A stretch of 64,000 nucleotides of DNA from Serilophus lunatus. Its lineage: Eukaryota > Chordata > Aves > Passeriformes > Eurylaimidae. Shown piece after piece: positions 1 through 27,117 of the stretch. The DNA is taken from the NCBI GenBank assembly GCA_013399895.1, contig VXBA01005853.1:3196852-3260851 (forward strand), given 5' to 3'. Under the pieces are notes generated by a model. It made no database searches and was not told the DNA's origin. It saw only the letters and a list, made by a program, of their open reading frames with translations. A program made the translations under genes and the position numbers. Each line of letters opens with the position of its first letter. Within the stretch, counting starts at the first letter, position 1.

Positions 1-577
1 TGGCTGTGCTTGGAGGAGAATCCAACATACTCTTGACCTCCAGCAGCTGAAGGTTGGTGTTGCAGTTTCTCCACACCCTAGCAATGGGCTCCAGGCAAAT
101 CATTTGTCCCAGTGGTATTTCACAGAACCACAGTGTGGCTAGTGCTGAGACCATCAGAGAAGTGCTGGTGCAGAGGAGATGAAACTCATTGCCATGAAAG
201 GGGAAGAGGCTGGAGTATCATCCTAGCAATGCAGAAAGTGGCCTCTCTTTTGGAGATCCAGTCCATGTCTTCCACTTGAAAAGATGTTGTGTCTGTGAGA
301 TGTCTCCCTCCTGCAGTGGTTAGATCACTGAGGAGGGCGTGGCAGTGATCTGGCAGGTTTCTGGCATTCAGCCACCTCTTTGTAAGGGAGAAGGGGATGG
401 AAATGGGGAAAAGTCTTGAATTCCCCACCCAACACAGGGAGACAGGAGGGAAGGAGGAATACTGGGACAAGAGGGGATGTCCTGATGTACAAGCACAAAG
501 CATGGCTCCTTGTGACATCTGGGTCAGCCCCTCAACTGGCCTCTCCATGGGGAGATGCAGAGTCAGCCCAGCTCTGA
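1..577 (-). other. PDGFRB: PDGFRB 3' UTR side (partial)
   Basis: Sequence directly downstream of the PDGFRB stop codon on the minus strand. I see no clear AATAAA on that strand here, so the 3' UTR probably runs past the window edge. No coding exon of the next gene (expected to be CSF1R from conserved order) was recognised. Confidence 0.55.
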
Positions 578-14752
<14,175 letters not shown>

Positions 14753-17700
14753 GGTGGGCTCCAGGCTTGGTGGCCAAATCCTGTCAAGAGCAAAGTGTGA
14801 TGAGCACAGCACTCAGCAGAGAAGGGCTCCCTTGGCCCTGGGCTCTCTTCTCCACCTCAGAAACCTCCCATCACTTTCCAGTTTTCAGCCTTTCCCTCCT
14901 GTCAGGGTGGTTGATTTGCTCTCATGCTGGATCTGCACAAGGAGCAGTTTCTAAGGCATCTCCTCTGGTAAACAGGGATTTTGCTGAAGGCTCCAGCAGT
15001 TGTGTCAACTCTTGCTCATCCTTGCTGGAAATGCCGCTCCCCCTCAGCAGAGCCCTGCCTTCCTCCCTCCCTCTGCTCCACCACTTGCTTTTTTTTCCCC
15101 CTTAGTATTTCTTCCCTCAGCTCCAGTGAGATAAAACTTGCTAGAAAACAGATCCCACTCCAACCCTCCCACATTGTTTGCTCCTTCCAATGAAATAAAA
15201 GAAGCCTTGTCATAGTACTTGGTTGCTGGCAGGGGTTAAACCACGGCAAGCCTGAGGAAACCCCACAAAAATGAATTTCTTGTGTTTAACTTTTAAATAT
15301 ATATATTTAAGAGAACACTTACAATGTTTTTAAGTTAAAAATTCTCTTAATCAACATTTCTCAAGAAATGTTTTTCCTAGAGCTTTTTCAGCCCTCCCTG
15401 GTGCAAACCAGGAACCCAGAAGAAATGAGACCAGATTTCCATTAAAGCAGGGGTCTGTGCTCTGCATATTGGGGTGACGAGTAACCCTCCCCCCATCATG
15501 ACTGCAGGGATAGGGATGAGTATTTCTGAAAAGCAAAATAAACACACTAATATAAGAAAGAGTAAGGGGAAAGACTTCCTCTGTGCCTGGACAAAGCTAT
15601 GGGGGAGTGAGTTCAGTAGTCCTGAACTTGAGGATGCTCCTGCACGGAGCTGAATTTAACAGCTCAGCCATGCTGTAACCTGGGGCTGAGCTCCTGCCCT
15701 GCTGCTGGGGCACCTCCCAAGGCAGACCCCAAGGAGAAGCACCCTGTGATGCCAGCAATGCTCTGGGGAGCTGCTCACCAGGCTCGAGGATGGTTAGTGG
15801 CAATCTGGACTTGCTGACCTGTCCCCAGAAATCCTCTCTTACTGAGCTCTGTGCAGCCTCTTGGCCCTGGAGTGGCCTCCCGGTCTGCTTGATGTTAAGG
15901 AGGAAATGGTTTTTAAATGACGTGCGTTTGTCAGATGTTTTTATTATTCTCTTGCTTTGGCTCAACAAAAGTCTGATCTACCAGCAAATCCTTCCAGGTC
16001 TCCAGCTTATTCAGCAACTTCCCTCTCCCCCCTCCAGAAAACCCCTCCATGACTCTCTCTCTCTCTCTGCTTTTGCCAGAAAGGATAAGAGCACTTAAGG
16101 GAAGAGCTGAGGGTGGGTAAGATGAAAGGACTGAGGTGAAATTCAGGCCATAAATGAATGCGACCTCCCTGCACCCACCCTTAGAGAGCACTAAGCTTCA
16201 GGAGAGAGGAGGAGGATGGACAACCTAATCTCTGCCCCTCAAGGCACTGAAGAACAATTACCTTCGTTTCCCAATTCTTCTTTACAGAGGTGTGTGATTC
16301 ATACATTATTCAAGGTTCAAGGTTGTAAGGACAACTGGGATCCTCTCCTTTGACCCCTCCCTGCATGCATGCACAAATCAGGTTGTATGCACCATTCCAC
16401 CCCTCCCAAATATCTGCTTGCAAGTGGCTAAGATCTTCCCAAGCCCACACCCAGCTTTTAGCTGCCTGTCCAGCTTCATGGCTGTCACTTAGTCCTGTTG
16501 CAGGCGAGATCTTGGCTTCCTCTTCCCACGCAGACAGGTCTCTCACTCCAACAGTGATCTCTGCAGGACCACTGATGGGGCAAAGCCCTGCCCTGCCGGG
16601 GATGGGCAGCTGGGCACGGGTGTGTGCCAGTGCTGGGCTGGCGCGGGTGTTGCTTCAGCGAGCAGTGAGAGCCCCGCAGCCTCTGCCTGCTGCCTCTGGC
16701 CGCCTCCGCTGTGTTCATAGCTGGTTTTAATAAAGCTGCTGGTTTTGCAGAACGGCATTTCTCTTGGAGTTGCTTCCCAAGCAGAGTGGGAGGGTGGCAA
16801 CATCTTGCAAAGAGTGGTGACCTCTCCCTTATTTGTCTGCGCTGGTCAGGGCTTGAGGCAGACTCGGAGACGCTGAGCTCTGCCCGTCCTGCAGGATGCA
16901 CGCAGAGGCAGAGACTGGCTTGCAGAAGGACAAGACTTTCTCTCCCTGTCATGAGGGACACACGTTCTTGGATTTGTGGGTGCATACAGGCATTACACAA
17001 GAGATGCAAATGTAACCAGCTCACTACCAGCCTTGAGAGCACTTGTTCGTCTCCTCAATCCCAGCTTTTGTTCTCAGCAGGAACTGTAAGCGCCGCTGTG
17101 AGTGCCAGACAAGGAGGGGCAACCCCACTCAGTAATCCAAAAGCAGGCACCCAGACATTATCCCAACCAGGGACCCAAACACAGGCACTTATGCGATGCT
17201 CCCTCCTGCCCCTATAGGTTAGCAGGGGGCTGTGGACCCCTCTGACTCCTACATCCTTCCCATAGGGCAGGACCTGAGTATTTTCAAGCCATGGGACCAT
17301 TTGCCTCTGCCCATCCTGACACAATCCTGGAGGCCAGGGAACTCCTGCAGCAATGCCATGTCCAGTGCCTTTCACTCAGCCTTGCAGCCACCAAGATGAT
17401 GTCCCAGCCCCTCACTATCCTCCCCTCCTCGCCAGCACAGGTACAGACCTTCCCTCTGCCCCACTCTGCCTCTGTGATTTGAGGTTAAGCCAGTCCTGGC
17501 CAGGCAGGGAAGCGAACTTTTCTCTTGAGCTGCGCTGTTTATTATTCTAAAGGAGGAATTTGGCTGGGAGGGGAGACAGGAGGCCGGCTGGCTTGCAGGG
17601 CAGCCAGGGTGGCTGGGTGATACAGCCCTACACCACGTTCTGTGCCACACGCCTGCGGGGTGGCTCTGCTCCCCTAGAGGCTCAGGTCCCAGGGCTGTGG

Positions 17701-20700
17701 GGGAAACCGGCCCCCCCAACACCCACACTGCTGCCCAGCAAGGCCAGAGCTGGGCACTGCTGGACTAAGAGTGTCTGGGAGGGTTTGGACAAACCCTCAA
17801 CAAAACACAGATACAGGCAAGTGTCCCTGCCCGGTGACACACTGTCTGTCCTTATCTCCCCTCTGGAATCACACCAGCCTGGCTGCACGCGTGGTCACAG
17901 GAATGCATCCAGTGGCCACTCCTCCTCCAGACGTCCAGAGGAGAGAGCAGAGTGGAGTTTGCAGCTGAGATGAGGAGACCTGAGCCAACCCTGGGGCTGC
18001 TGGCTTTCCTAACCCACCACCAGACTGGCAAAGGAAAGTGTCCCATGGCTGGCTGGAAGCTTGATTGGACATCTCTAGCCTTGTGCTCTTGTGGTGAGTT
18101 TTGTGGGGCAATGGAATAAATGGGATCACTCCAACACCCCTGAACAGCAGCAGAGCAGGAGGCACCCAGACTTTGATGGCCTGTGGTGCCACAGACAGGA
18201 CACAGGTGAAAGGGCCAGAGCAGAGGTCAAGCAGCATGGCCAGGGCCAAGGTGGCACCAGGACCAGGATTCAAGTCTCATGATTCCACATCTCATGACTT
18301 TGCAGCTTCTCTAGAGCAGCCTGCTCCCATCACTCCTGCATCCCAAATCTGATGACAGCTCAGCTTTCTCCTCCGCCTCCTCTCCCACTCCTTTGCTCTC
18401 ACGGACGGGGGCTGATGCCTCTGTGGCTGATGAACTTGGACAGGAATTTCTGCAGTGGGAGCAGGGCTACGCCCAGGGTTTTTGATACATACAAGAGCAG
18501 TATGCAGTCTCTAATGGGGATAGTACCATCTTTATTTAGGGAGAGCTGTTCCTTCAGCCACCTCTCCTACTCCTTACACCTCATGGTACCTTGCTAAGGA
18601 CCTCAAGCATCACCAAACATTATTGATTTATTATCATTCCTCCATACCAGACCTCTCTCTTTAAGGATTCCAGTAAGCCAAAGATGCCTAATGCCCAAAA
18701 TATGTTGTGTGGGCTCAGTCTTGACTATTCTTGGGTAACAACACAAGAATTTCCTCTGACTTTTGCTCTGCATGCCCTGCCACACCTCTGAGCCCCCTTC
18801 CCTCTGTGCTTGCTCTCAGCACGTGTACAGCACAGTGCTCCTGGCAGAGCATTTCAGCACACCTGGCTCCCACTGCTGGCATGGGCATTGCATGGCACTG
18901 CCTGTCCCCAAGCATGGAACATCTGGGACAGGACCATCTCCAGCCCTGCAAATATCTTAAATCATGGGCGATCTACACAGAGGTGCATCCACATAAGGAT
19001 GCTCTCCCAGTCTTCTGCCTTCTTCCTCTGCCTGCCTAGATGAGGTTTCTTGCTTCTCCATGACCACTGCCCTGCGCAAACCAGTGGGAGGGGTGGTCCC
19101 ACAAGCACCCCCACAGCTGTGGAAGCTGGGAATCAGCTTGCAGAGCTGGTGGACAGGGAAGAGGATAGCTCAGCATGCTCGAGATCAGGAGAGAAGCCAT
19201 GGCTGCTCTGGCAGCCACTTTGAAAAGAGCTCTGGTCTCTACAGATCATTCATCACCAGTAAAGGGATGTACTATCTGCTGGAAATCAGGGTGCACAGGC
19301 TCCTATTTGCATTTCTAGGGGCAATTCCTGCATACATTGCCCCCCATTGCTCTTCTCCCTTGCCATGCTCTCCTTATTCTCCTCCTTGCCCTCTTCCTTC
19401 CTCCTGTGACACTGGGCAGAGGTGCTGGATGCTGGCCCTGCCCACGAAGGCATTTCATCGTGTGGCAGCACGACCACGAAGCAGTTGAAGGGTGAATCCA
19501 GGCCTCTCACACAGCCTCCAATCCTTTCCCTTCCTCTGGATTTCTATTTCTAGCCCCTTTTCTTGCAGGCTGCGCTTCCAGGCGCTCCCACAATGCTCGA
19601 TGGCCCCACTGTCCTGCCAAGCCAGCAAGGGACATCTGGTGCAAATTAGCGGGAAGTCAAATACACTTTATTTCTTCTTTGTCTAAGCACATCTGAGTCA
19701 TTAAGTGAGATCATGGGTGCCCGTATGCAATAAAAAATACCCTGTATGGATCCCATGATCAATGCCGCTTACAGCCAGGGAGCAAAGGCTTCTCCTGGCA
19801 GGGGGAAGGGAACAATCCCCTGCTTTTGAAGGTAAAAATCTCCCCAAGCAAAGGCTGGTGACCCCTGAAACCCAAGCCTTGCTTGTCCAGCAGTGAAACT
19901 CCTTGGCTTGTCCTGTTTTCCTCTGCCACCCTCCCTCTGGCCTCTGTAACTGCTTCTTTCCCACCCTTTAATCTAAATAAAACTGAGTGGTTGTTGGTTG
20001 CTTTTTTTTCCTTTTGGCTGGAATTGTCCGAAGTTGCAACATCTCTCCTCTGGGGTCCCTCGGCTCCCATGACACCGTGTTTACTCACAGGCCAGATTAT
20101 CATCACAGAGCCCTTTTTCTTTTTCCCAGCAAATGGCTGGAATTAGGCAGGGCACACATGGGAAGCCTGTCATCCCAAGGCCCATAAACGACTGCTGATA
20201 AAACGCAGAGGTAGGAAATCTGAAACCAGGCTGAGGAGCAGCTGGGCTAGGTAGTCCCTGTGTCCCACATGCCATCCCTGCCCCAGAGATGCACACCTGG
20301 GGGCAAAACCCTCCTCACCTGGCCACCTGCCAGTGCCAACGGGGCGCTGAGGCTTTATCCAAATAGTGGTGAGACCAAGGGATGCTGAGAGCCCTGGGTA
20401 CCTGTTTGCAACATGCTGGATCTGCGGATCTGTTTCAGTGAGAGAAGGCTGAGGTTTTGCAAGCACTCACAGGCAGTGTCACTAATGCCAGAACACTGAG
20501 CAGTTTCATGAGACTATGAAGATGGGACTAAAGCCACACCCTGGTATGGACCAAACTCTCTACAACACAGGCAAAGCAGGGGCAGATGCCACCTCTGTGG
20601 AAATACAAGCTCAGGGATACCATGCCCACAGGTGAGGATAGCTCTTCTGCCTGTCTATGAGGTACAGAGTGGGACTGGCATGACCAAAGCCCCTACCCAG

Positions 20701-21578
20701 GAGCCCAGACTGTGGTTCCCAGCCTTGCTAGCACCTGAAGGAGATGGTTGTGTGGTCATGAGGGTCCTGCAGCAGATGACAGGGCCTGAGCTGGCACAGT
20801 CATCCTCCTTCAGACCAGCCTGCCACAGGCTATCGTGGGCTTTGACATCTGACAAAAAGACAAAAATAAGGACTGTGACCCCAAAGCAGGGTGAAGAGAC
20901 TGCCTGGGAAGGTGCCTCAGCAGGGTAATTCAGCAGCCCTGGAGTCAGCCAGTTGAGGAACAGAACGGGGTGGTTAGCCCCACGCAACCCCACAGCCATC
21001 CTCTCTCTGTGAACGAGGGGGGACCACAACATCCACACACAGAGTCCAGCAAACCTCCAGCCATGGGCCCCCTGTAACACACCACTGTGAGGAGCAGGCA
21101 CGGGGGGACGTGGGACCAGGGTGAGCGCTGCACTCTCACCCCAATACCCTCTGTGTTCCCGCTATGTGTTAAGCCCATGGGAGACGGAGGAAACGAGTGA
21201 CCCATTTAGTGCAAGTTCAGAATAAAAAGAAACATCTGTTTGGAGAGGTGCCAGTGTTATAAATAATCCCCCAGCCCCAAGTGATGGTATTCGTGGCCCT
21301 TTCGGCTGCGCATTCTCCCCGCTTCCGCTTTCAGAGGAAAGGCCGGACCCCGGGGGCTATTCCCAGGAGCCTGCAAGCTTGGCCTGGACTGTGGGAAAAC
21401 CCTGGGTGAGGACCAGGGCTCACCTGGGACTGGGGAAGGAGAGATGGGCGTGTTGGGAGGAATGGCTGACACATGCCGGGCAATGCCTGGCTGTCCCTTG
21501 CTACATACCCAACTTCTCACCCCAGTCAAATCCTGCCTGCCTTGCTCTCCCTAGAGCAGCCAGTGAGTGCCAGGGCTA

Positions 21579-21660
21579 TGGTGATGCTGGGACTGGCTCA
21601 TGGTGGTACTGAGACTGGTCATAATGGTGCTGGGGTGCAGGTGGTGCTGGGGCTGGCCAG
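21579..21660. repeat. Imperfect minisatellite, 17-24 bp units
   Basis: Four diverged units, each opening TGGTG and most including GCTGGG then CTGG, start at 21579, 21601, 21625 and 21642. It is a decayed tandem repeat in PDGFRB intron 1. Confidence 0.6.
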
Positions 21661-24376
21661 TATTTTGAGCACAGCCCTAAGTCTGGCATTGTGCACGACT
21701 GGGGATGCTCATGCTGAGTGTGGGGAGCAGGGCTCTGTGCAGCCTCAGGGCTCACCCCTTGCAGTGAATCACCCGCTGGGAGAGACACAAGTGTGCCACT
21801 TGGGAGCATTTCAGCCCTTCCCAGAGCTTTTCTCCAGTAGGATGTTCAACAGACAGCTGGGGTAGTTTATGACCATCTCCTCACTTCTCTGTTGCCCCTG
21901 ACAGCAAAGGCATTTCTGGGAGAATACACCACGCTGCTTCATAGGCATGTCAGCAATGTGAGTTATGAACATGGCTGCAGGGCACCCAAAACACAGGCCA
22001 GGATCCACACATTGCTTCACCACTGGCCCCTCCAAGCCTTGGGGCAGGCTGGCAGCAGTGACTCAAGGAGATCTCTGATCCCTCCACCCCCAAACTGGCA
22101 TATTTGGGGGGCCTAGCTCCCGGGCACATGGGACTGCATGAGAATTGCACAGGGAGAAAAATAGTCCTCAGCAGTCTGCATCTCCATCACTTGCTCATGG
22201 CTGCTGGCTAAGGGTGGCTGCTACAGTGAGGCCAGAACTGGTGCCAAAGGTCCCATCTGGCTCTAATTAACTACTAATCAGCTGCAAGGGAAGGGCAATG
22301 GAGGCAAGATGAGAAAATGAGCCATCCAGAGCCATAGTAGGATGCAGAGGCTTTGCAAATCTCTAGGAGCAGGCAGGGTATTGTGGTCTCACCAGCCCCA
22401 CATCCCAGCAAAGAATGAGCAACCTGATCCTCTTGTGAACGTTTCCCTGAGACTTGAATCTGTGTAGGAGGAGATAATCTCTGTGGATGCATTGGCTCCT
22501 CTCGGCTGCCTGTGAGGGACCCGAGTTTAATTGCTTTGTTCTGGGGTTTTAGGCTCTCGTGGCTGGGATTAGGCACTCACCAGCTCTGTAGTCAGGGCAT
22601 CGTTTGCTTGTTTGCAAGACTCAGAGAGAAGCCTGGCACCACAGCCAGGATGTGGCTTCAAAGTGCTGGATGTGAAGGGCAGAGGCTGCTTTCAGAGGGG
22701 GCTGTTCATTTGCCCCCATTACTTGTGGGTTTCTTAGAGGGAACAAAATTCAGCTTCTGGTGAAACTCTTGATGCTGTGGTCTGATTCTACCCACTCCTA
22801 CACATGTGGGGCAGGAAGGCCAGATTGGTGGTCATCGACACCAGGACTGGGGTAGAGAGATGGGTAACCTTTTGCTGCGTGCTCTGGCCAGGCACCGTGA
22901 GCTGTGTTTGCCAACCTGCATGCAAAGTCCTTTATAACCCCTCTTCTCAAACGTGGAGCAGAAACCATCTGCACCCATGCTCTGCAAACAGCCCCTACCC
23001 CCAAAACCTGATAGAATCTCTGGAGGAGAAGCAGAGGCAGGACTTGGCACCAGCAGCTGACAGAACCCCCTGCCCCTCCCCTGAGCATAACTTTAAAATG
23101 GGCACTGAGTCCTGCTCCTGAATCAGACCATATTCTCCCAAACAGCTCCCAGGCTGGAGAAGGAAACTTGGCAGCTGCCTGTGGGGAAAGAGGAGGGGAC
23201 GCCCCTCGTGATGCCAGCAGCGCTCGGCCCTGAGGAAAGCGGTGTTTCTGTTCTGCCACCATTGCTTGGCAAAGGCTGAAACCAATGTGACTTCCAATGT
23301 GGGAGCAGAGAATGAGCTTGCAGAGCACAGGGCAAGAAATGGTGTATTTTCTGCTGGCACCAGTTCAGACAAACCCACAAGCAAACATATTTTTTTGTAT
23401 AAATAAGACAGTGTGTCTCGCCAGTTAAAGCAATTCAAACATGAATGTAGCAATTTAATTGGTGCCAATTGCTGTGTCTTGGTAGCATTAAGATTTCAGT
23501 CACAGACTCTTTCACATGGTAGATGGTCTGGAAGAGGCAAGGCAGAGGGACTGGCAGGATGGGGACGAGGGGAAGACTGTTCCATCCTCTGTTGCCTTGA
23601 AAGCCTTGTCCCCCCAAGCAGCCCTATGCTGCCCATGGGGACTTGCCAAATCCCCTTTCATAGCAGGGAGAAGATGTCTCCTTCTCCATCTGTCTCCAGG
23701 GGTTTGCAGCCCAGGGTTTTACAGTCAGCACAGCTTCATGATATATCCCTGCACTCTCCAACCCTTCTTTGCTCCATGTCCTGCACCCCGCAGCATCCTG
23801 CTAGCCCTATCACATGCTGGCTCTTGCCAAGTACAGGGATGGATGTTAGTGGAGTTCTGGATGGATAAGCAAGTGTTCCTGCAAGCAAGGCCTGGAGAGA
23901 ACAACTCCATCCATGGGTGTGGGACAGGTGACACACACTCCACCACCCTTGCTATCCTGGCACCAGCCTTTCTGTGGGAGTTCTGTGAGCTCTCTGCTTT
24001 CTGTACAGGCTATGCAACCCAATGCACCACAGTCCTCTGGCTCTGCTGGCCAGCGGTTGCAAGGGAAGGGTACAAACACAGACTAGGGCATGCCACAGTG
24101 TGCACCCAGGGATGATGGAAAACTGGGATGTCAGGAGCAGCACATCACTGTATGGATCCTTCTAGCAGGCTGGGAGACAGTGGACCCATGGGACCACCTT
24201 GCTCAGCACATGGCCCATCCCAGCACCCCTCTCTGCATCCCCAGCATGTGTTCCTGTCCCTGTCACAGACTTGTCTGCTCCATGTCCCCTGTGGTGTCAG
24301 GAACATGCTGCCCTTAGAGGAGGAGGTGTCCCAAGGGGAGCAGAAAAGGCCAGAGGTGCACTTGGCTTGGGGGGAC

Positions 24377-24386
24377 CCTAATTAGG
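24377..24386. promoter_or_regulatory. CArG box (SRF site candidate)
   Basis: CCTAATTAGG is an exact palindromic match to CC(A/T)6GG, the SRF consensus. It lies in PDGFRB intron 1, about 1.9 kb downstream of predicted exon 1. SRF/MRTF control of mural-cell genes is established; use of this site is inference. Confidence 0.35.
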
Positions 24387-26245
24387 CAATGGAGGAAAGG
24401 AGGAGGAGAAACAACAAACCCTAAAACAAGCCTCGTTATGTCCAATTTGCCTGGTGGAGCGGAAGGAGCCTCCTGGAGCTGCTCCAGCCCCTCAAGAAAT
24501 AATACCCAGTCTATACCCTCCCCTTGCAGCACCTCTCCAGGGGATTTCTTTCCCTTGGTTAAAGTACAAACAAACAAACTATGAAATGTTCAGTTCCAAT
24601 CTTCCCTCACAGGGATAGGATACATCCAGCCAACCCCAAGCCCAAACAGTCCCCAGCTCCTTCCAAATCTGGGCCCCAGCTGCCAGAGCCAGCGGCTGTG
24701 TTCCCACGGGATTTGGTCCTCTGCTCCCTGCCTTTTGCTGCTTCATCCTGGGAAGATGCTTTGCTGAAGCCTGACAGTATGGACACCGTTGCAATCCCAT
24801 CCCACTTCAGCACAGAATCAGACTCTGGGGGAGAGGAACCTTGGCACAGAAGTTTCTGCCTAGACCCTCTGGCAATAGCCAGTCATTTGGGCAATGCCAC
24901 AGCCTCTTCTTGCATGGTATCACTCTCACAGCTGGAGAGCATTTCTTAACCTCAGCTTTCTTCTGGTGCTCACTAAGAAAATCCTGCCTTGCCCTAATCC
25001 TACAGATGGACTCAGACAGTGCTCTCCTCTCCCTAATAATGCTGTTCTGAAAGCCTTGGAAATCCTGTCACAGACCCATAAAAAATGAGGCTGAAAGAGA
25101 TCTTGGGGTCACCGCCCTGTTGCAGTACTCAGCTAGAGCTTTGCCTGACATGTCCTTTGAGACCTATGGGGCTGAAAGAATCCAGCCTAATGTCTTTAGA
25201 CCTACAGACATTTCCCCTAAAAACTCTTTTTTTTTCTGCAGTGACCTTTCCTGTGCACACTAGTTGCTCTGGGGCGAGGATAGACTAGCACACCATCCCC
25301 TTTCACCAAAAATTCTACTTTAAATGACACCCAGTTAGCAGGTGAGTGCAGGAGCTGGATGCTCCAAGCCCACAGTATGAGCACCAAAGCCCTGGAGGTC
25401 ATGCAAACCCCTGTCCCCGGGCTGTTTGAGCTGTGTGGCTCAGCACAGCTTTGCTCCAGACCAGTTCCATCCTGCTGGAGGCCCTCAGCTCCTGTGCTTT
25501 CAGGACAGAAAAGTAGTTGCCCACATCAATGTCTAGAAGGGTTTAACCAGGCTCTGCCCCTCCAGTATTGGGCACAATAAGGCACAGACCATGGTCAGGG
25601 CTTGCAGATGTCCCTCTCCACCTTGGCCTGGCCCCAGGCACATCAGTCCCATAACAGGAACAGACCAAGGTAGTGCAGTCCTCGGAGCACCCTGCATTTA
25701 GGGCTGGGCATGGATGTGTTTGGACAGGCTAACACTGGGGTGACACTGCTCTGCAGTGGGGCACACTCGTGACCCTAAAGAATGTCTCGCTGAAAGAGTC
25801 TGAGCAGCCTGTTTCACACACACACACTGCAGCCCTCCCACAGTCACCAGACAGCAAAACCCACGGCAGCCCCCTGATCCAGTGAGAAGCAGAGATCACC
25901 TGGGCCCTACTCTGACTGCAGTAGGGTCCCCACTTCCTGCCCTACAACTGCTTCCCTCAGCCATCCCAGTCCAGGACCTTGGGAGAGCTGATGGCATGGC
26001 TCTTCCCGTGGGATGCCACAGAGCTTGGCTGCTCTTCACCGAACACCACCTCCCCAGGGCTTGGTGGGGTGTTTTGGGGTGCCAATCCCTTGCAGGGGAG
26101 CAAAGCCCATTTCGGAATAAGTGGGCTGGGTCAGGAAGAGGGTCTCTGAGGACTCTACCACCTCCAATGTGAGGTTTCCCATCCAGAGAGCCAGAGCTGA
26201 GTTGGAGGGCGAGCTGGCACCCGAGTGGGTGACAGGAGAGCTTAC

Positions 26246-26630
26246 CTTGGGCAGGGTCCCAGCAGTCAAGTGCCTGTGCTCCACGTCCCACGAGTGCTGG
26301 CTGCCCCGAAATTCCTTGCTCTCCTCCTCTGCACTCTCTGTCTGCTGCCTGCTGAGACTCCCTGCCCTCCCAGCCTTCCCCAGCTGGCAAGGCTTTTCCA
26401 CTTAAAGGCGAAAGAGAGGGAAAGGAGTGAAGCAGAGAGGAGGAGGGGAAAAAAATAAAATAAAATCAAAAGGAGAGGCAAGGCTGTGCCAGGGCTGGGC
26501 TGCAGCCAAGCCCCTGCTCGGCTCCTCTAGTGCATCTCAGCAGTGCCCTGAGCAGCCCCCAGCCCAGCTGGGAGGGGGTCCAGCCACCTCGGACCCAAAT
26601 GTGGAGCAAAACCCTGTGCACGCGTGTGTG
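26246..26630 (-). other. PDGFRB: PDGFRB predicted non-coding exon 1
   Basis: A strong donor on the minus strand, CCCAAG/GTAAGC at 26246/26245, is followed by the 11.5 kb intron and the acceptor before the start codon. Human PDGFRB likewise has a non-coding exon 1. The 5' end is uncertain; 26630 assumes initiation about 60 bp from the CCAAT box, the spacing I recall for mammalian PDGFRB. Confidence 0.5.
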
Positions 26631-26639
26631 TGTGCGTGT

Positions 26640-26780
26640 ATAAATAAAAGAGACCTCGGGAGGAGGAGAAGGGGGGAGGCAGCCTCACCAATGAGGAGCG
26701 GAGCTCCTCCGACTTCCTCCCTCCACCCTCTATGGGGACCCTTTGCAGAGCAGAGCTTGCGATTAACGCCCGGCGGGCGA
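26640..26780 (-). promoter_or_regulatory. PDGFRB: PDGFRB proximal promoter candidate with CCAAT box
   Basis: GC- and GA-rich stretch upstream of predicted exon 1 with a CCAAT motif at 26688-26692 (ATTGG on the gene strand). NF-Y binding to a single CCAAT motif is the known main driver of the mammalian promoter, which lacks a strong TATA box. TSS not determinable here. Confidence 0.45.
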
Positions 26781-26958
26781 GTGCAATGGGCAAAAAAGAA
26801 AATAAAGGGAGGAGAAGCCAAAGTGGCTGCAAGAAGAGGGGAATTCTGCTACGGGCTGCGATGGGGGTGAGCAGTGAGGGCTCAGCTAACGGGAAACAAA
26901 AAGCAGCCGGACCAGCCCGACTATCGCCTCCTTAAACTGGAGGGAAGGAGCTGCTCTC

Positions 26959-27117
26959 TCTCTCTCTGTCTGCTTTCAATTCTGGCCCTTTTCCCTGTTT
27001 TCTTTTTCTTTTCTTTCTTATTTTTCCCTNGTTTTCTTTTTCTTTTCTTTCTTTTTTTTCCCCCAAGCCCCCCCCTCCCGTTTTTTTTTTTTTTTTTTTT
27101 TCTTTTTTCCCCTTTCT
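26959..27117. repeat. Polypyrimidine tract upstream of PDGFRB, with N and G4 motif
   Basis: CT- then T-rich tract on the plus strand (polypurine on the gene strand). It includes a CT run, a long T run from about 27081 to 27101, and a single N at 27030. A 23-nt string is present both at 26997-27019 and at 27031-27053. Cs at 27060-27079 form a G-quadruplex motif on the minus strand. Confidence 0.85.

Larger units (their letters stand above)
14781..26245 (-). other. PDGFRB intron 1 (gene-free, 11.5 kb)
   Basis: Large first intron separating the predicted non-coding exon from the signal-peptide exon, as in human PDGFRB. No second gene, RNA gene or clear transposon was recognised. Noted inside: AT-rich palindromes (15290-15371), an imperfect minisatellite (21579-21660), a consensus CArG box (24377-24386) and short CT or CA runs (16058-16071, 25816-25827). 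Confidence 0.7.

Noticed and set aside
23516..24115. 199-residue plus-strand frame in PDGFRB intron 1
   Set aside because: Cysteine- and proline-rich low-similarity translation typical of chance frames in GC-rich introns; no splice or family support.
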